A stretch of DNA of 64,000 nucleotides from Microbacterium sp. 1.5R. GTDB taxonomy: Bacteria; Actinomycetota; Actinomycetes; Actinomycetales; Microbacteriaceae. The notes beneath the pieces were generated by a model. That model was given only the letters and a program-made list of their open reading frames with translations, was not told the DNA's origin and searched no databases. The position numbers and the translations under genes are program-made. Below are positions 27,331 to 36,538 of this stretch, one piece after another; position 1 is the first letter of the stretch, and every line of letters begins with the position of its first letter. The stretch is taken from NCBI RefSeq assembly GCF_001889265.1, contig NZ_CP018151.1, positions 186,001 to 250,000 of the forward strand, in the 5' to 3' direction.

Positions 27331-28215
27331 CTACACCCGCTCCCGCCAAGAAATCCCCCGCCCAGCAATCCGCCGCCCGGCCTCATCTGCCGCAACCGGC
27401 TCCCCGACATCCGCCCCGACCTCGAGCCCGACGACCGAGTGCACGATCGTCCCGTCGTACACGTGCACGAGGTTGTACCCCTGCGCAGCATCCTGCCCAC
27501 GCGTAGCTCCAACCGGCTGCGCGAGATCCTGCCCGTACGCACTCGACGACGCGGCCGCCACGGGAATCCCGGCGAAGGTCCCGAAGGACGGGTGATGCAC
27601 GTGTCCCGACAGGATCCCCCGCACATCCGAACCACGCAACACCTCAGCAAGGGAAGCCTGCTCACGCAGCTCGACCGTCACCGCGAGGTCGAGCACCGTG
27701 GGCAGCGGCGGGTGATGGATCAACAGCAGCGAACCCTCCGGCGCAGGCGCCGACAGTTCCGCAGACAGCCACTCCAACTGCGCCTCATCGACCCGACCCC
27801 AGTGCTGCCCGGGAACCGTCGAGTCCAGCACGATCACCCGCATCCCGCCGAACCAGCGCACCTCGACCACGGCATCTGAAGAGCCCCCGGGCAACCCCAG
27901 CTCCGCCCGCATCGCCCCGCGCTCGTCGTGGTTGCCCATGGCCCACACGACCTCACACCCCAACGCCTCAACCGCCGGCTCCACCAGCTCCCGCAACCGC
28001 CGATACGACGACGCATCTCCCCGATCCGCGAGATCCCCCGTGAACAACAGCGCATCAGGCTTCAAGCCAGAAGACACCAACCGCGACAGCACCGAAGCCA
28101 GGTTCGCATCGGCATCCGCCCCACTGCCATACAGCGGCGCGCGTTCACCGGGAAGGTGCGTATCGGAGATGTGCACGAAGGTGTGCGATGGGCGAGAGTG
28201 CTCGGTGAGGATCAT
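27331..28215 (-). CDS. Metallophosphoesterase (CpdA/Icc-like phosphodiesterase)
   Basis: The 294-residue enzyme has the full binuclear metallophosphoesterase set: D-x-H in VHISDTHLPG (Asp18, His20), GD in LFTGDLADRGD (Asp61), GNHD at 94-97, a His pair in LLLIHHPPLP and GHVHH near residue 209. Relatives hydrolyse cyclic nucleotides or glycerophosphodiesters. It lies 40 bp downstream of the LacI regulator at the end of the ABC operon, so it may process the imported substrate, for instance a phosphodiester. That link is inference from position. Confidence 0.88.
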   Translation of the reverse strand: MILTEHSRPSHTFVHISDTHLPGERAPLYGSGADADANLASVLSRLVSSGLKPDALLFTGDLADRGDASSYRRLRELVEPAVEALGCEVVWAMGNHDERGAMRAELGLPGGSSDAVVEVRWFGGMRVIVLDSTVPGQHWGRVDEAQLEWLSAELSAPAPEGSLLLIHHPPLPTVLDLAVTVELREQASLAEVLRGSDVRGILSGHVHHPSFGTFAGIPVAAASSSAYGQDLAQPVGATRGQDAAQGYNLVHVYDGTIVHSVVGLEVGADVGEPVAADEAGRRIAGRGISWRERV

Positions 28216-28255
28216 TTCTCTTCCAGTGAGACGACGAACAAGTACAAGACAGAAG

Positions 28256-29293
28256 TCAGACGGCGGCGGCAGTCGACCCGGGCACGAGAGTTCCGACGAA
28301 CGGCTGCCGCACGGTCTCCGCAGAATCCGACTCAGCCCCCGATCCCGAGAGCAACCGCTGCATCGTCTCTACAGCCGCGGCGGCAACGGCCTCGACGGGA
28401 ATCCGCAGCGTCGTGAGCCCCAGCAGGTCGGCACCGGGAAGGATGCCGTCGCACCCCGTCACGCTCACGTCGCCGGGCACAGACAACCCCGCAGCACGCA
28501 ACGCCCGCATGACCGCGAGCTGCCGATAGTCCGACGCACACATCACAGCCGTCGCCCCAGCTCGCACGGCATCCAGCGCCTCATCCACTCCATCGGTCGG
28601 CGCAGCGCCCGCCGACACCCGAGTCACCGACGCCCCGCCGGCGACCAACGTCGATTCCATCGCCGAAGCCCGCAGATGCTCAGCGAACGACACATCCTCC
28701 GCTCCGGAGAGCACCACCACCCGCCGATGCCCCAGGGACAAGACATGCGACGCCAAGAGACGCCCGTGCTCCGGATCGTCGTAGTGCGCGGTGTGAATCC
28801 CCTCGGCCGTCTCGACCCGCCCCGCGCGCACGATCGGCACCTGGTCGGCGAACGGCTCGAGCTGCGCGGCCGTGATGCCACCGGTCGCGACGATCAGTCC
28901 GGCGACGCGCATGCCGAGCAGCCGGTGCAGCGCGTTGACCTGCTCGGCTCCCTGCTCGTCGGCGCCGATCGTCACGGTCACGAGGTCGAGCCCACGCCTG
29001 TGCGCCTCATCCTGCAACCGCGAGAACAGCAGACCGTAGGCCGGGTTGCTCGCATCGCGCAGCATCAGTCCGACGGTTCCGGTGCGCCCGGCGGCGAGCT
29101 CGGCGGCCATCGTGTTGCGCACGTATCCGAGGCGCTCGGCCTCGGCGAGGATCCGCTCCTGGGTCTCGGGAGCGAAGCGGCCCTCGCCCTTGAGTGCCCT
29201 CGTCGCGGTGGCACGGGAGACCCCGGCGGCCGCCGCGACATCGCTGACCGTGACACGCAGCCCCGGAGCATCCGAAGGCGATGCACCACTCAC
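28256..29293 (-). CDS. LacI-family transcriptional regulator
   Basis: The 345-residue regulator begins with the LacI HTH and hinge, VTVSDVAAAAGVSRATATRA then LKGEGRFAPETQERILAEAE, followed by the periplasmic-binding-protein-like effector domain (GTVGLMLRDASNPAYGLLFS). The start is a GTG overlapping the permease stop (GTGA). The reading frame is open far upstream, but that part is a shadow of the permease gene. Being the fourth gene in the transporter operon, it probably autoregulates it. A TACGTA-centred half-palindrome upstream of the first gene is a candidate operator. Confidence 0.92.
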   Translation of the reverse strand: MSGASPSDAPGLRVTVSDVAAAAGVSRATATRALKGEGRFAPETQERILAEAERLGYVRNTMAAELAAGRTGTVGLMLRDASNPAYGLLFSRLQDEAHRRGLDLVTVTIGADEQGAEQVNALHRLLGMRVAGLIVATGGITAAQLEPFADQVPIVRAGRVETAEGIHTAHYDDPEHGRLLASHVLSLGHRRVVVLSGAEDVSFAEHLRASAMESTLVAGGASVTRVSAGAAPTDGVDEALDAVRAGATAVMCASDYRQLAVMRALRAAGLSVPGDVSVTGCDGILPGADLLGLTTLRIPVEAVAAAAVETMQRLLSGSGAESDSAETVRQPFVGTLVPGSTAAAV

Positions 29294-31164
29294 GCGCGCG
29301 CCTTCTTGGCCTTGCGGGGCGCTCCGGCGCGCGAACCTCGTCCATACACGAGATACATGGTGACACCCATGATGATCATGAGCAGAACTGTGTAGACGAA
29401 CGTGATCGGCATCGCGTCGAGATTGTTCTCGCCGCGCGTGCTCTCTTGAATCGCCACACCGAGCGGCTTGAACAGCGGGTGGTAGAGGAAGATCGCCGCG
29501 TCGTAGTCGTCGAGCAGGCTGTTGAAGTTCAGTGCCGTGATCGCCGCGGCCGTCGGCAGCACCAGCGGCACCAGCACCTTGCGGAACGTCGTCAGCGACT
29601 TCGCACCGAGGATCCGCGAGGCGTCTTCGAGCGAATCGGGCACCGACGCGAACCCGGCCTTGAGCAGGCGCAGCGTGAACGGGATCTTCACGCAGATGTA
29701 GGCGATGAGCAGCAGGATCGGCGTGCCGGTGAGCACGAAGCCGCCCACGATCGCCCGCGGTTCGTCGAACGCGGTCACCAGGGCGAGCGCGATCAGCACG
29801 ATCGGCAGGATCCACGGGATGTGCAGCATGTACTCGATCGCGGTGGTCAGCAGGTTGCGGTGCTTCTGCAGCATCCGTGCCACGAACAGCAGACCGCCGA
29901 CCACGACGATCGACGCCACGGCGCTGTAGACGACGCTGACGATGAACGGACGGATCGCCTCGGCGCTCGAGAACACGGTGACGTAGTTGTCGAGCGTGAA
30001 GCTGTCGAGCGTGATGGATCCGGCGAGGATGCTGCGCGCATCGACGAACGAGAAGATCACGATCAGCACGACCGGGATCAGGTAGATCACCCACAGGAGG
30101 TACGCGATGACGTGCACGACGACGTTCGCGAACGGGGTGCGGATCTTCTGCTTCTGGATCGGCGTCGCCACCTTCGCGACCGAGAAGTACACACCCGACT
30201 TCTCGAAGCGGTTCATGATCGCGAGCAGGATGATCGTCGCGATGCCGAGCACGATCGCCAGCAGGGCCGCGATGTCACGCGTGATGGGGCTGCGCGAGAG
30301 GTCGATGATCAGCGGCGCGACCGTCTGGAAGTCGGGCCCGCCGAGCACGAGCGGAGCCGTCAGCGCCCCGAGCCCGATGAGGAATGTGAGCACCGTGACG
30401 GCGAACAGCATCGGCTTCATCACCGGCAGCACGATGCGGCGGAGGATCGTCCAGGTCGACGCCCCCATGAGCTTCGCCGCCTCGATCGACGCGTAGTCGA
30501 CTTTGCCGAGCGATGACGAGAGGAACAGCATGTGGTTGGTGGTGGTCGCGAACGTCATCACGAAGACGACCGCGAAGTATCCCGAGAACCAGTCGCGGTC
30601 CATGTCGGGCCACCAGTTGACCATCATGTTCGTGAAGAACCCGAACCGGCCGTAGATGAAGTTGTAACCGGCGGCCAGCACGATGCCGCCGTAGATCAGG
30701 GTCGTGGCATAGCCGAGCCAGAGGATCTTCGCTCCGCGCACCTGGAAGTACTTCGTCACCAGCACGATGAACACACCGACCACGTTGACCGTGATCGACA
30801 GCGTGACCGCGAGCAGGAAGCTGTTGCCGAGCGTCTTCAGCGCACGCTCGCTGCCGAACAGCTTCTCGACGGCACGGATGCTGAACTGCCCGTCGGGGAA
30901 GAACGTGACCCCGAGCAGGGCGGCGTTGGGAAGCACGAGGAACGCCGCGGCGAACCAGATCACGATGATGCCCGTGATCCAGGCGAGGGGCGAGCGGAGC
31001 ATCGCCTTCACGCTGCCGGGGCGCCCTCTCTTGTTGAGCCGCGGTCCCGCCGTCTGACCCTCGACGACAGCTTCGGTCGTCAAGGAGCCGGCTTCTCCGG
31101 TCACGGCCGCTGAGGGCGGGACCGCGGGGTGTGAGGGGTTCTGGGGGTTCCGAGCATCCGACAT
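29290..31164 (-). CDS. ABC transporter permease, fused double domain (Fe3+/2-aminoethylphosphonate type)
   Basis: A 624-residue protein with two permease halves, each of about six helices and an EAA-type cytoplasmic loop: YASIEAAKLMGASTWTILRR in the first half and DSLEDASRILGAKSLTTFRK in the second. Double-length permeases of this kind belong to the ferric iron (FbpB/SfuB) and phosphonate-related group. The N-terminal 70 residues are a Pro/Ser-rich cytoplasmic tail. I chose the ATG at 31164, one base after the ATPase stop; the frame upstream is a shadow. It forms the channel for the binding protein and ATPase encoded upstream. Confidence 0.92.
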   Translation of the reverse strand: MSDARNPQNPSHPAVPPSAAVTGEAGSLTTEAVVEGQTAGPRLNKRGRPGSVKAMLRSPLAWITGIIVIWFAAAFLVLPNAALLGVTFFPDGQFSIRAVEKLFGSERALKTLGNSFLLAVTLSITVNVVGVFIVLVTKYFQVRGAKILWLGYATTLIYGGIVLAAGYNFIYGRFGFFTNMMVNWWPDMDRDWFSGYFAVVFVMTFATTTNHMLFLSSSLGKVDYASIEAAKLMGASTWTILRRIVLPVMKPMLFAVTVLTFLIGLGALTAPLVLGGPDFQTVAPLIIDLSRSPITRDIAALLAIVLGIATIILLAIMNRFEKSGVYFSVAKVATPIQKQKIRTPFANVVVHVIAYLLWVIYLIPVVLIVIFSFVDARSILAGSITLDSFTLDNYVTVFSSAEAIRPFIVSVVYSAVASIVVVGGLLFVARMLQKHRNLLTTAIEYMLHIPWILPIVLIALALVTAFDEPRAIVGGFVLTGTPILLLIAYICVKIPFTLRLLKAGFASVPDSLEDASRILGAKSLTTFRKVLVPLVLPTAAAITALNFNSLLDDYDAAIFLYHPLFKPLGVAIQESTRGENNLDAMPITFVYTVLLMIIMGVTMYLVYGRGSRAGAPRKAKKARA

Positions 31165-31165
31165 G

Positions 31166-32182
31166 TCACGCCGCCGGATACTGCAGGATCCAGCGCGGGT
31201 CCACGTCGACGCGCACCGCGTCGCCGGGGTTCCACTGGCGCGCGCTCGCCGCAGCGGGAACGCTGACGCGCAGCGCAGCATCCTCTGCCGTCACCGTGTA
31301 GACGCTGTGGCTGCCGTGGTACGTGCGGTCGACGATCGTGCCATCGAGCGACGCGGATGCCGTCGAGCTGTCGCCCGCCTCGGCGAGGTGCAGCTTCTCG
31401 GGCCGCACGTAGCTCTCGGCCGTGGCATCCAGCCCGCCACCGAGGCTCGTGATCTGCGCCGGACTGAGGCGGTTGTTCTCGCCGATGAACCGGCAGACGA
31501 ACGGCGTCGCGCTGCGGTCGTAGATCTCCTCGGGGGTGCCGACCTGCTGCAGCGTGCCGGCGTCGAGCACGGCGATGCGGTCGCTGAGGGTCAGTGCCTC
31601 TTCCTGATCGTGCGTCACGTAGACCGTGGTCACACCGACCTCGTGCTGCAGGTCTTTCAGCTGCTCGCGCAGCTGCACGCGCAGCTTGGCGTCGAGGTTC
31701 GACAGCGGCTCATCGAGCAGCAGGATGCTGGGGGTCAGCGCGAGCGCGCGGGCGATCGCCACACGCTGCTGCTGCCCGCCCGAGAGCTCCGAGACGTTCT
31801 TCTCGAGCTGCGACGGCGCGAGGCCCGTGCGGTCGGCGATCTCGTCGACGCGGCGGCGCTGCTCGGCCTTCGACGTCTTCTGGATCGACAACCCGAACGC
31901 GATGTTCTCGCGCACGTTCATGCTGGGGAAGAGAGCGTAGTTCTGGAACACCATCCCGACGCCGCGCTTCTCACTGGGCACGCGAGTGACGTCACGGCCG
32001 TTGATGTGGATGCGACCGCCCGTCGGCTCGACGAACCCGGCGAGTGTGCGGAGGGCGGTGGTCTTGCCGCATCCGGACGGACCCAGGAGGGTGAAGAACT
32101 CACCCTCCTGGATCTCCAGATCGAGGTGCGAGACCGCGCGGTGATCGCCGAACGCGACCTCGACATCTTCGAAACGGATCAT
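31166..32182 (-). CDS. ABC transporter ATP-binding protein (Fe3+/polyamine/phosphonate type, with TOBE domain)
   Basis: The 338-residue ATPase has Walker A GPSGCGKTT near residue 35, the Q-loop VFQNYALFP, the signature LSGGQQQRVAIARAL and Walker B ILLLDEPLSNLDAKLR, followed by a switch His in VYVTHDQEEAL. The last 90 residues are a TOBE-like regulatory domain (ESYVRPEKLHLAE). It energises the downstream fused permease. Its start lies 47 bp from the stop of the binding protein. Confidence 0.94.
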   Translation of the reverse strand: MIRFEDVEVAFGDHRAVSHLDLEIQEGEFFTLLGPSGCGKTTALRTLAGFVEPTGGRIHINGRDVTRVPSEKRGVGMVFQNYALFPSMNVRENIAFGLSIQKTSKAEQRRRVDEIADRTGLAPSQLEKNVSELSGGQQQRVAIARALALTPSILLLDEPLSNLDAKLRVQLREQLKDLQHEVGVTTVYVTHDQEEALTLSDRIAVLDAGTLQQVGTPEEIYDRSATPFVCRFIGENNRLSPAQITSLGGGLDATAESYVRPEKLHLAEAGDSSTASASLDGTIVDRTYHGSHSVYTVTAEDAALRVSVPAAASARQWNPGDAVRVDVDPRWILQYPAA

Positions 32183-32229
32183 GGTGTCTTTCCGACTAGT
32201 GCGAGAGGGGGTGGTGGTGTCGGGCTCGA

Positions 32230-33306
32230 TCAGCCGATGTACTCGAGCGTGACCTTCTCGACCCAGGCACCGAGGTTCTCGCTCACGAAGCCGAAGTCGA
32301 TGTCCTGACGGTCGAGGGTGCCCATGAGTTCGACGACCTCGGGGTTGGCCTGCTCGACCGCACCCTCGTTGACGGGCATCGAGTTGAACTCGGCCGCGAA
32401 CTCGCCCTGCACCTCGGCGCTGCCGAACCAGTCGATGAACTCCTGGGCCTTCTCCTCATTGCCGGTGCCGTTGATCTGCGCGATCTGCTCGGTGACATAC
32501 GGCACGCCGTAGTCGGGCACGATCATGCCGGTCTTCGTGCCGTACTCCTCGTCGCGCGCCGCGATGCCGCTCGAGGGCAGCACGCCGTAGTCGATCTCGC
32601 CACGCGTGATGCGGGCGTAGAGGTCGGTGCCCTCGACGGCCGGCGATCCATTGGCGTAGTAGGACTTCACGAGATCCCAGCCCTCGTCGCTGACGCCGAG
32701 GTCGCCGTCCTCGTCGAGGTGACGCGACAGGATGCTGGCGAGCACGAGCTGCGGGGTGGCCTGGCCGAGCGCCGGGTTGACCTCGTAGCGGCCCGCGTAC
32801 TCCTCGTCGGTCCAGAGGTCCTCCTCGTCGGAGGGGGCGTCGGTGATGGTGTTCTCGTCATAGACCGTGACGATGGCCTGCTCGACGAGCGGCCAGAACG
32901 CTCCGTCAGCGGGGTCGCCCGCATCGGCCGGAACCTCGCCGCTCCACTCGGGCTCGTAGGCGGTGATCGCCTCTTCGGCCTTGAGCTGCTCGAAGAACAT
33001 GTTGTTCAGACCGAACACCACGTCGCCGACGGGGTTGTTCTTCTCGGCGATGATGCGGTTGGTGAGGTCGGCGCCGCCGAGACCCACGATCTCGATGTCG
33101 ATGCCGGCATCCGCGGCCTTCTCGGTGATCCACTCGCCACGGCCGTCGCTGTTCGAGTTCGTGTAGACGATGAGGGTCGCATCCGACCCGCCGTCGCTCG
33201 AACCGCCGTCGGACTCGGTGCTGCCGCCTGCGCAGCCGGTCAGGGTCACGGCCGCCACCGCAGCGATTCCCAGGAGAGACCAGCGCTTCTTTCGGATGTC
33301 GACCAT
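32230..33306 (-). CDS. ABC transporter substrate-binding lipoprotein (Fe3+/phosphonate type)
   Basis: With the start at 33306 the 358-residue product has a lipoprotein signal (KKRWSLLGIAAVAAVTLTGC, lipobox LTGC) and an acidic Ser/Gly linker, then the binding domain DATLIVYTNSNSDGRGEWIT, as in class II solute-binding proteins of the ferric/phosphonate group. GDVVFGLNNMFFEQL and ARITRGEIDYGVLPSSG are typical. An ATG six codons earlier (33324) is possible, but AAAGGCG fits 33306 better. The ligand is unknown. The last-gene phosphodiesterase hints at a phosphorylated compound. Confidence 0.9.
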   Translation of the reverse strand: MVDIRKKRWSLLGIAAVAAVTLTGCAGGSTESDGGSSDGGSDATLIVYTNSNSDGRGEWITEKAADAGIDIEIVGLGGADLTNRIIAEKNNPVGDVVFGLNNMFFEQLKAEEAITAYEPEWSGEVPADAGDPADGAFWPLVEQAIVTVYDENTITDAPSDEEDLWTDEEYAGRYEVNPALGQATPQLVLASILSRHLDEDGDLGVSDEGWDLVKSYYANGSPAVEGTDLYARITRGEIDYGVLPSSGIAARDEEYGTKTGMIVPDYGVPYVTEQIAQINGTGNEEKAQEFIDWFGSAEVQGEFAAEFNSMPVNEGAVEQANPEVVELMGTLDRQDIDFGFVSENLGAWVEKVTLEYIG

Positions 33307-33359
33307 GGTCGCCTTTCTCGTCATCGAGGTGTGTCTGATCCGACCTTACCGCGATGTTG

Positions 33360-33375
33360 TGGTTTACGTACAACG
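33360..33375. promoter_or_regulatory. Candidate LacI-type operator
   Basis: A TACGTA core at 33365-33370 is flanked by partly symmetric bases (GGTTTACGTACAACG) about 60 bp upstream of the start of the binding-protein gene. LacI-family sites are commonly palindromes with a central CG. The symmetry is incomplete, so this is only a candidate. Confidence 0.3.
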
Positions 33376-33507
33376 ATCTGTCTGATTCTTAGCCGCGTTC
33401 GCGCGACCGCACTCAAGATAAGCCTCCGAGGTGAACGCACGGGGAGTGCGAGGTGAACTGTCGACGCTGTGCCTCGCCCGACGCCCGACGCCTGACGCCT
33501 GACGCCT

Positions 33508-33647
33508 GTGCGGTGGGTGGTCAGTAATGCACCTGAAGTGGCCGCGAGGGGTGCGAAAGTGGCCACTCACGCGAGGGGCGTGCGGTGGGTGGTCAGTAAT
33601 GCACCTGAAATGGCCGTGAGGGATGCGAAAGTGACCACTCACGCGCG
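33508..33647. repeat. Two tandem copies of a 72-bp intergenic repeat
   Basis: Copy 1 starts at 33508 and copy 2 at 33580, each beginning GTGCGGTGGGTGGTCAGTAA and ending in an ACTCACGCG block, with only scattered differences. Within each copy, GGTGGGTGGTCA near the left end is a near-complement of TGACCACTCACG or TGGCCACTCACG near the right end, so each can fold. Immediately to the left, 33476-33507 holds four GACGCCY heptads. It lies between the start of the binding-protein operon and the end of the fused ATPase gene. The rest of the 360-bp interval holds only the promoter and operator of the operon. Confidence 0.85.
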
Positions 33648-33666
33648 GTCGAACCGAGGGCGAGCG

Positions 33667-35373
33667 TCAGGCGGAGAACGCCGGAACGGCCTCGATCAGC
33701 ATCCGGGTGTACTCCTCCTGCGGGCTCGTGAAGATCTGCGCGGCATCGCCGCACTCCACGAGCTTGCCGTGCTTGAGCACGGCGACGCGGTCGGCGGTCT
33801 CGGCGACGACACCGAGGTCGTGCGTGATGAAGAGGTAGCTCAGTTCGCGCTCGCGCTGCAGTTCGTCGAGCAGCGCGAGGATCTGCGCCTGCACCGACAC
33901 GTCGAGCGCCGAGACGGCCTCGTCGAGCACGAGGAACTCCGGGTCGAGCGCGAGGGCACGGGCGATGGCCACGCGCTGCCGCTGACCGCCCGACAGCTCG
34001 TCGGGGAACCGACCCAGCATCCCGTCGGGAAGGGCGACCTGCTCCGACAGCTCGACGGCGCGCTTCGACCTCGACGACCGATCGCCCTCGCCGAACGACA
34101 GCAGCGGCTCGGTGATGAGCTGCTCGATCGTCATGCGCGGATTCAGGGAGTCGAACGGGCTCTGGTAGACCATCTGGAACCGCCGCCGCAGCTGACGCAG
34201 CTTCTCGCCCTTCAGGTGCGTGATGTCCTCGCCGGCGAAGGAGATCGACCCAGAGGTCGGCTCCTCCAGCCGCAGCACGAGTCGCGCGAGCGTGCTCTTG
34301 CCCGACCCCGACTCGCCCACGACGGCGAGTGTCTCGCCGCGGCGCACCTCGAGTGAGACGGCGTCGACGGCGGTCAGCGAGCGGCGCTCGCCCTCGCCCT
34401 TGGGCAGCGGGAAGACCTTGGTGAGCTCGGAGACCCGGACGATCGGCTCGCCGCCGAACTCGATGCGTGCCTGGGTGGATGCCGTCCGCCGCTCATGCGC
34501 GCTCAGCCGCGGTGCGGCGGCGATGAGCTTGCGGGTGTATTCGTGCGTCGGCGCGGTCATCACCCGCGCCGCCGGACCGGAGTCCACGATCTCGCCCTGC
34601 TTCATGACGACGACCCGGTCGGCCCGCTCGGCCGCCATGCCCAGGTCGTGGGTGATGAGCAGGATCGCGGTGCCCAGCTCCTGCGTGAGGTTCGCGAGGT
34701 GGTCGAGGATCTGCTTCTGCACGGTGACGTCGAGGGCGCTCGTCGGCTCGTCGGCGATGATCAGGCTCGGCTGCGCGGCCAGCGCTCCCGCGATCAGCGC
34801 GCGCTGCTTCATGCCGCCCGAGAACTGGTGCGGATACTGCTTCGCCCGCTCGGCCGGATACGTCAGTCCTGCCATCTCGAGCAGTTCGACGGCACGATCA
34901 TGCGCGTCGTGCTTGGTCGCGAGTCCGTGCACGAGCAGCGGCTCCGCCACCTGCACGCCCACGCGCCGCACCGGGTTGAGAGAGAGTGCGGGGTCCTGGG
35001 GGACCAGTCCGATCAGACGGCCCCGGATGCTGCGCCAGCGGCGTTCGCTCAGCGGGATCAGGTCTTCGCCGTCGAATTCGATGCGCCCGCCGGTGACCTC
35101 GGCGTTCGGCGCGAGGAGATTCATGATCGACTGCGCGACCGTGCTCTTGCCGGATCCGGATTCGCCGACGATCGCGACCACTTCTCCGCGGCCCACGCTG
35201 AGGTTCACCCCGCGCACCGCATCGACCTCGCGGTCGCCGATCCGATAGGCGACGCGCAGATCCTCGACGCGCAGAATGTCGTCACGCGCGGCGGGTCGGC
35301 CGCCGGGTGTCGGGTTCACGGCCTCACCGAGTCGGGCGGACTCATCGGCGGTCGCGGCGATGTCCTTCGGCAT
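33667..35373 (-). CDS. Fused Opp/Dpp-type ABC transporter ATPase (DppD-DppF in one chain)
   Basis: A 568-residue protein with two complete ABC domains. Each has GESGSGKST (Walker A), a signature (QFSGGMKQRALIAGAL in the first, ELSGGQRQRVAIARALALDP in the second), a Walker B and an H-loop (LLITHDLGM, LFITHDLGVVAE). Fused double ATPases serve oligopeptide/nickel-type transporters in many Actinobacteria. I chose the ATG at 35373 because GAGGAGG precedes it; the longer start at 35430 lacks a site. The matching permeases and binding protein are encoded 4-8 kb away in the same locus, so this is their likely motor. Confidence 0.92.
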   Translation of the reverse strand: MPKDIAATADESARLGEAVNPTPGGRPAARDDILRVEDLRVAYRIGDREVDAVRGVNLSVGRGEVVAIVGESGSGKSTVAQSIMNLLAPNAEVTGGRIEFDGEDLIPLSERRWRSIRGRLIGLVPQDPALSLNPVRRVGVQVAEPLLVHGLATKHDAHDRAVELLEMAGLTYPAERAKQYPHQFSGGMKQRALIAGALAAQPSLIIADEPTSALDVTVQKQILDHLANLTQELGTAILLITHDLGMAAERADRVVVMKQGEIVDSGPAARVMTAPTHEYTRKLIAAAPRLSAHERRTASTQARIEFGGEPIVRVSELTKVFPLPKGEGERRSLTAVDAVSLEVRRGETLAVVGESGSGKSTLARLVLRLEEPTSGSISFAGEDITHLKGEKLRQLRRRFQMVYQSPFDSLNPRMTIEQLITEPLLSFGEGDRSSRSKRAVELSEQVALPDGMLGRFPDELSGGQRQRVAIARALALDPEFLVLDEAVSALDVSVQAQILALLDELQRERELSYLFITHDLGVVAETADRVAVLKHGKLVECGDAAQIFTSPQEEYTRMLIEAVPAFSA

Positions 35374-35473
35374 GCGTCCTCCTCGTCGAGCACGGGTCGT
35401 GTCATCAGCACTGATCATCTTCTCGTTCACGCTAGGCGTGGGGATTCATCCCGATCAAGCACTACATCGGCAT

Positions 35474-35488
35474 TGGGCAATGCGCCCA
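35474..35488. promoter_or_regulatory. Inverted repeat upstream of the fused ATPase gene, candidate LysR operator
   Basis: TGGGC-AATGC-GCCCA is a perfect 5-bp arm inverted repeat of 15 bp total, matching the T-N13-A / partial dyad form of LysR-type boxes. On the minus strand it contains GGGCGCATT, similar to the GCGCAT core found upstream of two other transcription units of the locus. It sits in the 124-bp gap between the LysR gene and the ATPase gene. Confidence 0.45.
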
Positions 35489-35497
35489 CTGCATAGA

Positions 35498-36406
35498 TCA
35501 GCCGTCGTGATCCACGTCGTCGATCAGATTCAGCAGACGCTCGACGAGGGGATTGTGCGACTCGGAGTTCCACGCGATGTCGAGCTCGACGCTGTTCACC
35601 CGCGACGACGGATCGGCCTCGCTGATCGGCAGCAGCGTCACGGTGTCGGGAGAGATCCGCTCGGCGGACTGCGGCACGAGCGTGAACCCGATGCCGGCGC
35701 TGACCATCGCCAGCAGGGCGGGCACCTGCCCGGCGTACTGCACGATGTGCGGGTGCACCCCGCTCGCCACGAACATCGACAGCAGCAGGTCGTGGAAGTA
35801 GCGCGCGCCGCTCGGGGAGTACATGAGCAGCGACTCGTCCTTGAGGTCGATGAGCTTCACGGGCTCGGCGCGCTGCGCCAGTGCCGAGTCGCTGGGCAGC
35901 GCCACCGCCAGCCGCTCGCGGTAGACCGCACGGCTGCTGATCTGCGGTCGGGCGAGCAGTGGCCGCATCAGGCCGATGTCGACCGTGCCCTTCTCGAGCT
36001 CCTCCACCTGGTCGAGCGAGACGAGTTCGCGCAGCAGCAGGGTGACGCCGGGCAGCTCGGCCGACGCGCGACGCAGCAGATCGGGCACGACGGCCTGCCC
36101 GGCCATCGCGGTGTAGGCGATCGTGACGGTTCCGGCGGCGCCCTCGCCGACCGAGCGCACGTCCGAGACCGCCTTCGCCGCGAGGTCGATCAGGCGCCGC
36201 GCGTTGGGGAGCAGCGCGCGCCCGGCCTGAGTCAGCGCGACGCGACGGCTGGTGCGATCGAAGAGCCTCGTCGACAGCTCGCGCTCGAGCTGCTGGATCT
36301 GCCGACTGAGCGGCGGCTGCGTCATCTTGAGCCGGGTCGCGGCCGCACCGAAGTGTAGTTCCTCCGCGACGGCGATGAAGCATTCGAGCTGTACCAGCGA
36401 GATCAT
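35498..36406 (-). CDS. LysR-family transcriptional regulator of the aldarate locus
   Basis: The 302-residue regulator has the LysR HTH at the N-terminus, LVQLECFIAVAEELHFGAAA followed by TRLKMTQPPLSRQIQQLERE, and the effector-binding domain after about residue 90 (GTVTIAYTAMAGQAVVPDLL). The long upstream frame is a shadow of the enolase gene; the ATG at 36406 with GGGAGTGG upstream is the start. It is divergent from the glucarate-dehydratase-related gene and lies next to the transporter ATPase, so it most likely controls aldarate uptake and catabolism. Confidence 0.92.
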   Translation of the reverse strand: MISLVQLECFIAVAEELHFGAAATRLKMTQPPLSRQIQQLERELSTRLFDRTSRRVALTQAGRALLPNARRLIDLAAKAVSDVRSVGEGAAGTVTIAYTAMAGQAVVPDLLRRASAELPGVTLLLRELVSLDQVEELEKGTVDIGLMRPLLARPQISSRAVYRERLAVALPSDSALAQRAEPVKLIDLKDESLLMYSPSGARYFHDLLLSMFVASGVHPHIVQYAGQVPALLAMVSAGIGFTLVPQSAERISPDTVTLLPISEADPSSRVNSVELDIAWNSESHNPLVERLLNLIDDVDHDG

Positions 36407-36436
36407 CGATCCACTCCCGACATCAATCAGTGCGAG

Positions 36437-36471
36437 TTTTGGTTTGTCCGCGCATCTGTCCCCACCATAGT
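36437..36471 (+). promoter_or_regulatory. Promoter/operator motif shared with the kdgD promoter
   Basis: TTTTGGTTTGTCCGCGCATC begins at 36437 and is followed by CATAGTG about 11 nt later. Nearly the same block occurs at 44410 upstream of the dehydratase operon. TTGTCC and CATAGT spaced 16 bp apart could be -35 and -10 elements, with GCGCAT as part of a LysR site. Confidence 0.45.
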
Positions 36472-36538
36472 GTCGGAGAAACTCGATGACGCGGAATCCG
36501 TCGAAGCGGAGTCCCGGAGTCTCACCAACGGAGGCGTG

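Noticed and set aside
28256..30094. 612-codon frame suggesting a permease-LacI fusion
   Set aside because: The N-terminal part is an out-of-frame shadow of the permease. The GTG at 29293 and GTGA overlap give a normal-length LacI protein.
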